NCBI GenBank assembly: GCA_009602725.1
Contig: WELB01000179.1
Location: 125,081 to 158,776 of the forward strand
DNA from: Spirogloea muscicola
Lineage: Eukaryota > Streptophyta > Zygnematophyceae > Spirogloeales > Spirogloeaceae
Length of the DNA stretch: 33,696 bases
Reading direction: 5' to 3'
Shown here: one piece after another, positions 27,628 through 33,696 of the stretch
How the letters are laid out: each line of letters begins with the position of its first letter
Numbering within the stretch: position 1 is the first letter of the stretch
Translations under genes and position numbers: made by a program
The notes under the pieces: model-generated
What the model was told of the DNA's origin: nothing
The model's database searches: none
Seen by the model: only the letters and a program-made list of their open reading frames with translations

Positions 27628-28320
27628 ATTGTCTTCGGCCCATAAGTGTGTGTAAGAGTGCTGTAGTACCCTCAATTTGCAGTAAATATATATCAAAGCC
27701 AACTGCAGAAATTATATGAAATGGTTCAGTGTGATGTCTCTGTAAACTAAGTGCGCTGTTAAAGAATGATCTACAAGGTGTTAACGAGCTAAAGAAAAGT
27801 AACATCAAGGATGGCTTGTTATGCCTTGCGTTTACACTTGCAACTTCGCTTAGCCATGCATATGCAACAGTATTCCATCACGGAAGCTATTTAGTAACTT
27901 TTTAAGGGCTGCCAGATACGACAACTTCTGTCACCAAGTGCTCATTGTAGCACCTGTGTGACGAGCTTGCAATCGGTCTTCAGGCGAGGCCAAACGTGAC
28001 GAGCTTGAAGTCGGTCCTCAGCCCTTCTAGATGTCGGAACTAAAGAAGAGATCCAAAGGCCTGGCACATGCAACCAAAGTACCCCACGTGCACCCTAATT
28101 GTTATTATGTTCACGTGCAAGAATCGAGGGGACACGCGCAAAAGCCTTGTTGAAAACTGCATCGGTTCTGCATCACAAATGGCATCTGAGCAATCTTGTA
28201 TGTTCGATGCTTCGCTGCATGTCCTCGCATGTGATGTGATTGTATCGATAGTTTCCGACAGATTTTGTAAAAGTGAAACATCGATAAGTTAGCAGATGCA
28301 TCCGTACAGTTCCCAAAAAA
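27628..28320. other. Gene-poor stretch with repeat copy
   Basis: No convincing gene. It contains copy 1 of the roughly 100-base dispersed repeat (27,892-28,029) and a run of seven A immediately before the ATG at 28321, part of a possible promoter for the DUF488 gene. Confidence 0.5.
27892..28029. repeat. Dispersed repeat B, copy 1
   Basis: Begins TAGTAACTTTTTAAGGGCTG and ends CAGCCCTTCT; the ends carry 8-base inverted termini AAGGGCTG/CAGCCCTT. This copy is longer than the other two because it duplicates an internal TGACGAGCTTG segment. A MITE-like element is the simplest reading. Confidence 0.75.
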
Positions 28321-28788
28321 ATGGAGCACACAATAAAGAGCCGTATAACAATATACACCATTGGATTTACTAAGAAAAGTGCTGAAGAATTCTTCACAGC
28401 GATTTCCAGAGCAGGCGTACAACGGATAATAGACGTAAGGATAAACAACACCTCACAGCTGGCAGGCTTTACAAAGATGGAGGACCTTAGGTACTTTGCT
28501 AAGAGTATATGCAACATAGAGTACCAACATATGCCTGTCTTTGCCCCTACAAAAGAGATGCTGGCTAATTACAGAGCTGACAAGAGTCCTGCTGCATGGG
28601 AAATGTATGAAAGGTTATTTATAGAACTAATGAGAGAACGTAAAATAGAGGGCACAGATATTGCATTATTATCTAACGCGTGCCTACTGTGTAGCGAGAG
28701 CAGCCCTGAAAAGTGCCACAGAAGGCTTGTGACAGAATACCTGGCTACGCACTCAAGCACAAACATAAGAGTTGTAAACCTGTGCTAA
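28321..28788 (+). CDS. DUF488-family protein
   Basis: Intact frame of 155 codons. It shows the DUF488 pattern: IYTIGFT near the start, IIDVRINN after the first helix, AGFTKMEDLRYFAK, a central YQHMPVF, and the C-terminal ACLLCSESSPEKCHRRLV with paired Cys and Cys-His. The family is widespread in bacteria and found in some viruses; its biochemical role is not settled. The start is preceded by AAAAAAATGG. Unlike most neighbours it is undamaged. Confidence 0.85.
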   Translation: MEHTIKSRITIYTIGFTKKSAEEFFTAISRAGVQRIIDVRINNTSQLAGFTKMEDLRYFAKSICNIEYQHMPVFAPTKEMLANYRADKSPAAWEMYERLFIELMRERKIEGTDIALLSNACLLCSESSPEKCHRRLVTEYLATHSSTNIRVVNLC

Positions 28789-28870
28789 ACTCATGTTGGA
28801 TTTTAAAGTAAGCACAACATATATGACGAGCGCTTTAAGATATATCTTCCCACATCAGTTCAAAGCATGC

Positions 28871-29209
28871 CACGCATTGTTGAGCACGTATCTTATAGCT
28901 ATTATTATCGCGCACTGCTAATAGTAAATACAGCCGTGTTTTAAAACACACAGCACTCATGTTTTGTGCGAACATAAAGACCACACGGAGCATGTTTGCA
29001 CTCGTGTTTGTGCAAGCATGAAGACCACACAGAGCATGTTTGCACTCGTGTTTGTGCAAGCATAAAGACCACACAGAGCATGTTTGCACTCGTGTTTGTG
29101 CAAGCATAAAGACCACACAGAGCATGTTTGCACTCATGTTTGTGCAAGCATAGAAACCACACAGCACTCATGTTTGTGCAAAAATAAATATTGCGCACGG
29201 TCACATTAT
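28871..29209. repeat. Right inverted arm with minisatellite
   Basis: Reverse complement of the left arm blocks at 1,631-1,840: CACGCATTGTTGAGCACGT inside, TTTTAAAACAC next, the tandem array, then AAATATTGCGCACGGT outside. Arms have diverged by substitutions and by array length. Confidence 0.75.
28949..29178. repeat. 44-bp tandem repeats, right arm
   Basis: About five units containing GTTTGTGCAAGCATAAAGACC and ACACAGAGCATGTTTGCACTC. The first and last units lack the extra bases and resemble the 34-base unit of the left arm. Open frames seen across this array on the minus strand are products of the repeat. Confidence 0.85.
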
Positions 29210-29232
29210 ATGCAGATATAGGTGACAGTATA

Positions 29233-30032
29233 TCATAGGTTTGCACACACTTCAGTATATGGTTTGCACCAGTCATCAATAACAGGTGTTCTCCTACTTA
29301 TACCTGCCATACCTTTTGTTCGCGCCCGCCGCTCATGGCACATCTGTTGTTTCATACATTCTTCGTTTACTCTCTCATTGACAGTGCACTTGGTAACGAC
29401 TTTCTCTACTACTCTGTTCCATTCTGCAATCTCATTTACAGTGTCGGTCTTTAGCATATGAGAGCTTTCCTTCGCAATGGCAGCACTTCCTCCTCCGGGG
29501 GAGCAGTAACACATATGGTCAACATAGCTTGGCAGACAATTATATGAAGAAGTACAACAGCCGACAGGTGCACACTTTGCAACGGCTGCCCCTTCACACC
29601 TGTCTTCCTCTTTGGCAGCCGCTGCTACGCTCATAACGAGTTTCACATTGACACTGATTTCGCATGTGAGAATCAATGCTGGCACTATCAATGCAATGCA
29701 TCCCAGATCGGTGATAAGTGCCAATGCCGCATCCTCAGCAACTGTCTCAGCAAATACCAGTGGGCAATCACTATCTATTGTACTCTCTGAACAATATCCG
29801 CCAGAACCTGGTGGCAAACACATGCAATCGTCGCCTGCTGGTATCTTTGGTTGGCAACACACATTACCTACTTCTCCCTTTGGTCCACAGCCACCATTCC
29901 CATCAGACGCGCATATAGTGTACATGGATCTCCGTTACTACCTCCTCCGGTTACCGCTATACATTCACCTGCAACAGTTGTTGCTGCTACAAACTTTACA
30001 GCTATGAGCATCATAACATCTGCAGCAGCCAT
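29233..30032 (-). pseudogene. Secreted Cys-rich protein, frameshifted
   Basis: The ATG at 30032 opens a hydrophobic leader (MMLIAVKFVAATTVAG) followed by a short Gly/Ser/Asn stretch. The frame changes near 29,927 into the 230-codon frame ending at 29,233. That frame has two Cys clusters (GNVCCQPK/GDDCMCLPPG and CAPVGCCTSSYNC), a central hydrophobic segment LGCIALIVPALIL that may be a membrane span, and a charged C-terminus. Family not recognised. It lies just outside the right inverted arm and, like the Cys-rich gene at 3,904-4,607, is subterminal. Confidence 0.6.
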
Positions 30033-30049
30033 CTTATTAGCTATTTAAA

Positions 30050-30678
30050 GAGCGCAGTGTCTGCTTTATTAGTAATTATACAATCTCTGTATCATTAGTA
30101 TTCAGGTACAACCAGAGATATAGCCCACGTTACTTGTTGCCTGATTATGCATCTTAACGTCATCTTACGAAATATACGCTTTGCTAAGGGCATCATTTTG
30201 CACATTTACATAATATTACCCCACGCCTAATCCTTAAGACATGTCACAAGAATAACGTGCTTACAGGCAATGAGTGCTCTTAGTATATCTATTAAGGAAT
30301 TGATTGGTTGTTAGTATGCTAGGCCGTAAATATGTTAGGATTGGTCCTCCTGCTATCACATTGAGCCAGCTCGTAAGTATAGGGCACTTTTCACCGTAAG
30401 ACATCTTTGCCAACACGAACTTCCCCTTGCTGCAATGTGATTAGTTATAATTTATTGTTGTACACTTACCTAGGATAGTATCCAATTATTGTATCCTCAA
30501 TCTAAAATAGATGCAACAACAAATAACAATTCATCAGCGTAAAAAGCTTGCTACCACATTCTTGAGCACATAGAAAGACATTATACTATTTATGAATTGA
30601 ATACATTGCGCTAATACGGAATGAGATACATTCAATTTATCAATAACATCTAAATATAGATCTTATTCAGAAGTAATT
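30050..30678. other. AT-rich non-coding stretch
   Basis: No gene seen. It contains ATACATTCAATTTAT at 30,626-30,640, the exact reverse complement of 4,762-4,776, and a related AATTGAATACATT at about 30,596. These may be regulatory remnants. Confidence 0.4.
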
Positions 30679-30780
30679 TAGTAGACTTTTTAAGGGCTGC
30701 CAGATACGACAAACTTCTGTCACCAAGTGCTCATTGTAGCACTTGTGTGACGAGCTTGCAATTGGTCCTCAGCCCTTCTG
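30679..30780. repeat. Dispersed repeat B, copy 2
   Basis: About 100 bases, TAGTAGACTTTTTAAGGGCTG to CAGCCCTTCTG, nearly identical to copy 3 at 32,220-32,320 and close to copy 1. Same orientation in all three. Confidence 0.85.
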
Positions 30781-30943
30781 GGAGGGCTTGTCTCAGTTGC
30801 CGAGCCGGCAATGGGCGTGGGCCCTAGTAGTTTGCCACAGCAGATCTCCCAGCCAGCAACAAATTTGGCATCATGTTTACTGAAGATGCTGTGGTACCGC
30901 TCGTAGGGACAGCACGGGGTACGGTGGAGTAGACTCGATCTTG

Positions 30944-31358
30944 TTATATAATAGGAGGGTTTTGTAAGAATATAACTAGATTCTCAGAGGGATACCGTAC
31001 AACCAAATATGATGAGAGCTTCTCTTGCACCAGCAGGGGGGTCACGCACGTCCAGCCCGAGATGGTTGGCACCTTGCCTGCCTCGAACTTGACGTAGCAC
31101 GGCACTCTGCAGAATGAGTTCGAGATCAGCAAACGGGGCAGCCATTGATCTCTCATGTACTAATTGTGCAATCTTATAAGAAGATCTGTAATCTAGTGCA
31201 AAAACTACCGATAATGTGAGTGCCTTAATTGGTGAAACCTCGCGCAGTGCATCTAGTGTCTGCTTGGGGGGTACGCTTGATAAATGGCTCAGTGTGATGC
31301 TCTTGGCCGTATTATGCCGTGTGATTGCTCTTGGACAAATAAATGGATGGGTCCACAT
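30944..31358 (-). pseudogene. Unrecognised broken frame
   Basis: Two overlapping minus-strand frames (31358-30984 and 31156-30944) read as if a single-base shift near 31,100 divides one protein of about 135 codons. The first half includes SPIKALTLSVVFALDYR, the second PCYVKFEAGKVPTISGW. No family recognised, and it may not be a gene. It lies between repeat copy 2 and the fibre-like gene. Confidence 0.3.
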
Positions 31359-31417
31359 ATTCCGTACTCCATCTCAGGATGTCAACAATGCTGTATCACG
31401 GGCCTGGCAATCTTATA

Positions 31418-32219
31418 TCAGTAGCATGTCACAGCGTGATTTCTTGTAGCAGCTTCATTATAACGGAATATTTGCAAGCAACCGCGGTTATCGATCTGGA
31501 TATAAAATACATTGTCATTGCTGTACAGCTGACCGGATGTGTATCTGGACAGAACAGATGTTATGTATTTAGAGTCGAAGGTACCATCTATGTCAACATT
31601 AATTTCTGGGTATATTGCTGTCCTGTAAGGCACTGTTGGATTATTATGATCTCTAATAACAAAGACATCTCCTTCTACTTCAAGTGTCCAGCTTCCGAAA
31701 TTTACCATGCGTGTGGCAATACTGGGGACAGCAATATTCGGAAGATTAATTGTATTTCCTGTGATTGTTACACCAGATAAGAGATTCTGTATAGCGGAGA
31801 TCTGGCTTTGTAGCGGTGACGTACTCAGATCAACGTCTATCTGAATGCCAGGAGGGAACGCAATCCGGCTACCTGCTACGCTCATATCACGGATTACAAA
31901 AGTTGACGGATAACTCAGTTCTGGTCGTAAGACCCATTGCTGCGTCATAATACCGAGTGTCACAGAATCTGTGATAACATTCTTTATAGCAACATTATTT
32001 CCTAGGTCAATACAACTGATGGGGTTGCCGTTCATATCGTTCTGGGTCGAACGCGATATTCCTGCTAACAGAGATTCCAGGTAGCTTATTCTAGAATTGT
32101 ATGTGGCTACCTGAGATTGAAGAGCTGTCAGTTGATTGTACGGGACCGAATGAAATAACAGCGCATGGTAAGTACCCCCTGGAGTTGTTGCAACATATAT
32201 ATCGGTAACACCACTGTCA
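31418..32219 (-). pseudogene. Fibre-like protein, 5' end cut by repeat
   Basis: One frame is open from the edge of repeat copy 3 (32,219) to TGA at 31,418, about 267 codons. The first ATG inside is at 32,035, but the frame upstream of it still reads as protein, including a coiled-coil-like YNQLTALQSQVATYNSRI, so the true start was probably lost when the repeat entered. The rest has many Ile, Val and Asn with repeated beta-like segments (SWTLEVEGDVFVIRD) and few charges, typical of trimeric fibre or spike shafts. Function inferred from composition only; no family match is claimed. Confidence 0.5.
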
Positions 32220-32320
32220 TAGTAGACTTTTTAAGGGCTGCCAGATACGACAACTTCTGTCACCAAGTGCTCATTGTAGCACTTGTATGACGAGCTTGCA
32301 ATTGGTCCTCAGCCCTTCTG
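32220..32320. repeat. Dispersed repeat B, copy 3
   Basis: Nearly identical to copy 2 (30,679-30,780), same orientation. It abuts the truncated fibre-like gene. Its 3' end continues into a perfect hairpin. Confidence 0.85.
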
Positions 32321-32332
32321 GGGCTGAGGACC
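32304..32332. other. Perfect 12-bp hairpin
   Basis: GGTCCTCAGCCC, loop TTCTG, then GGGCTGAGGACC. The left half belongs to repeat copy 3; the right half is its exact complement and is absent after the other two copies, so it may be the start of an inverted second copy. Confidence 0.8.
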
Positions 32333-32548
32333 AAGCTCAAGCTCAATACCCCCAGGTGAGCAACATCAGGTCGGAGTAGCTCGACGCAGGAAAACATGCA
32401 TCCAGACGCGACCCAGAAGCAGCCGCGATAGCGCGGCCCGCACGCGAGTGGACGGCATAGGCGAGGGAGCATTGGAGGGACACGGAGAGCCGCCCGCATC
32501 CGGAAGACCTGGGCCAGGGAGCCGGCCGCGTTGATTAGTGACCTTTAT
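32333..32548. other. GC-rich stretch, no gene seen
   Basis: Base composition changes sharply here to GC-rich (for example GCGATAGCGCGGCCCGC), unlike the viral region. Frames that appear open on the minus strand look like composition effects. Probably the junction into host DNA. Confidence 0.45.
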
Positions 32549-32582
32549 GTTTTGACCCGTGGTTACTGAGCGGGTCACTTTG
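32549..32582. repeat. Flank repeat C, inverted copy
   Basis: TTTTGACCCGTGGTTACTGAGCGGGTCA is the reverse complement of a block present at 32,883-32,910 and, with changes, at 33,580-33,605. Confidence 0.75.
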
Positions 32583-32689
32583 CTGTAGATTATGTAGGTC
32601 TTTAGATGTGCTTGCCTTCGTACTTGGCCTTTGGCCTTCGTTTGTTTCAAATTCACGAAATCTTACCTTTGGACTAGGACGAAGACATC

Positions 32690-33446
32690 AGCCAGAAAGA
32701 AGGCTCGCCCATAGAGAAAGAGGGGCTGGCAAAGCCAGCCCAAAAAGAATGGACAGAGGACGCTCAGTAACCTCTAGTCAGGAGATGCAAGTCGGAGTAG
32801 CTAGCCGGGGGAAAGACGTCGCCCTGAACAATGAGAAAGCGGCTCTCCCAATGGCCAATGCCAACGAAAGAGGTGCCGAAAATTGACCCGCTCAGCGACC
32901 ACGGGTCAAAACGTGAAGGTCGATAATCGATGCCTGAATACTAGATGTCAGATACGAAGCCCTTCTGACACCAACTAGAGCTCGCCCAGCTTTCTAGTGC
33001 AAAGCATTAGCCTGAGCACGCTGCAAACAGGCCGAAACTCGTCGTCGCAAGAACGACACATATGCAGCTGGCAAGCCCATCTCAGCCGGAAACACATCTG
33101 CACGTGATGTGTAGCCTAAATTGGCAATACTCTGAAGGGGAGTGTGGAAACGAGGACCCAGACAGCCAAAGATGCCGACTGCCGCTGGCAGGAGCTGATC
33201 GCATTGGGGGCAATCGGATAGTGCTGCAGCTTTCTTTGTTCTGCACCGCCCACTGCGTGGCCGACTGCGTGGCCAGCCAATATAAAAGCAAGGGGTAAGT
33301 GTTATTTCCATATTCTGTCTGGGCTGGCTTATCACAAACTCGCCGCTCCTTCGCCACCTCTTTCTTTGACTTTGGACATTGTCCATTCTTTTTGGGCTGG
33401 CTTTTGTAAGCCCTCTTCTTTATGGGCGAGCCCTCCTTCTTTGAAA
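32690..33446. repeat. Composite repeat block, right flank
   Basis: An inverted copy of the arm unit (GGCTCGCCCAT to AAAGAATGGAC, about 32,700-32,756) and a direct copy (GTCCATTCTTTTTGGGCTGGC to ATGGGCGAGCCC, about 33,378-33,433) bound this stretch; the same unit forms the left-flank element at 130-430. Inside are the repeat C block (32,883), the segment inverted relative to 230-358, and a CCAATATAAAAG motif near 33,277 that resembles a eukaryotic CCAAT/TATA promoter. No transposase or reverse transcriptase is visible. I read it as nested host transposable-element fragments. Confidence 0.55.
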
Positions 33447-33576
33447 GAGCTTACTTCTTCTCTTGACGGCGAAACCAGAAAACGAGAAAATGCGTGTATA
33501 TTAAGAGATGGGGAGGCCATGTGTGGCCAAGTACAAAGGCAAGCACATTGGACAAATGTACGTCACCTGCTGCTAA

Positions 33577-33696
33577 GCTGACCCGCTCAGTAACCACGAG
33601 TCAGCACATAGAGGTCGCTAGCTGACGCTCGAATACCGGACGGCAATTGACTAGCTCTTGTGCCAGCAGCTAAGGCTCGACCAGCTTTCTGATGCA
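33577..33696. repeat. Flank repeat C, third copy, cut by window end
   Basis: GCTGACCCGCTCAGTAACCACG, then GAATACCGGACGG, then CGACCAGCTTTCTGATGCA, parallel in order to 32,881-33,003 with about 20-25 percent differences. It runs to the end of the window, so the repeat family continues outside. Confidence 0.65.

Noticed and set aside
1631-29209. A cytoplasmic linear plasmid of the yeast killer type
   Set aside because: It shares polymerase, capping enzyme, helicase and RNA polymerase genes in principle, but here the DNA polymerase is not protein-primed in type and MutS7, D5-type helicase and Rpb5 point to a large DNA virus.
28835-29279. Minus-strand open frames with repeated Cys and His across the right array
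   Set aside because: They are translations of the tandem repeat in different frames, with no independent support.
32260-33581. Several open frames in the right flank
   Set aside because: They lie in GC-rich repeat DNA, overlap on both strands and show no domain; no transposase or reverse transcriptase motif was seen.

Overview
The window looks like a decaying, integrated copy of a nucleocytoplasmic large DNA virus (Nucleocytoviricota-type) sitting in repeat-rich eukaryotic DNA. The evidence is a set of virus-hallmark genes packed on both strands with tiny intergenic gaps: family B DNA polymerase, D5-like SF3 helicase, MutS7-type mismatch repair protein with a C-terminal HNH domain, RNA polymerase subunits (Rpb2, the C-terminal part of Rpb1, Rpb5), a trifunctional mRNA capping enzyme and a D6/D11-type SF2 helicase. 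Most of these genes carry frameshifts, in-frame stops, tandem duplications or an inserted element, so I annotate them as pseudogenes. Some remain fully open: the SF3 helicase, the gene after it, a DUF488 gene and a collagen-like gene. I see no capsid protein, packaging ATPase, Rpb1 N-terminal part or protein primer. The host and the exact virus family cannot be named from the sequence.

Layout. 1-430 and about 32,550-33,696 hold related, partly inverted, GC-richer repeats that look like host transposable elements. An 85-bp direct repeat and a weak open frame occupy 600-1,540. Inverted arms with minisatellites lie at 1,631-1,840 and 28,871-29,209 and bracket 27.6 kb. Inside them, 2,005-6,309 is an accessory region: a ZZ zinc-finger protein, an NXPE/PC-esterase-like SGNH protein, a Cys-rich protein, and a secreted protein joined to a GH5-like glycosidase domain. 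6,324-26,220 is the information-processing core: MutS7, two unrecognised genes, Rpb2, SF3 helicase, a possible ssDNA-binding protein, Rpb1 C-terminus, DNA polymerase, one unknown gene, capping enzyme, SF2 helicase, two small genes and Rpb5. 26,217-28,788 holds a GNAT acetyltransferase, a collagen-like secreted protein and a DUF488 protein. Beyond the right arm are another secreted Cys-rich protein, an unrecognised broken frame and a fibre-like protein cut off by a roughly 100-bp repeat that occurs three times.

How it would have worked. The core would supply cytoplasmic DNA replication and repair (polymerase, SF3 helicase, MutS7) and a private transcription and capping machine (Rpb1/2/5, SF2 helicase, capping enzyme). 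The ends carry mainly secreted or surface proteins (collagen-like, glycosidase-like, Cys-rich, fibre-like) that plausibly faced the host. The mixture of intact and damaged genes suggests an insertion that is no longer under selection but is not ancient. Some single-base shifts at homopolymers could also be assembly errors.
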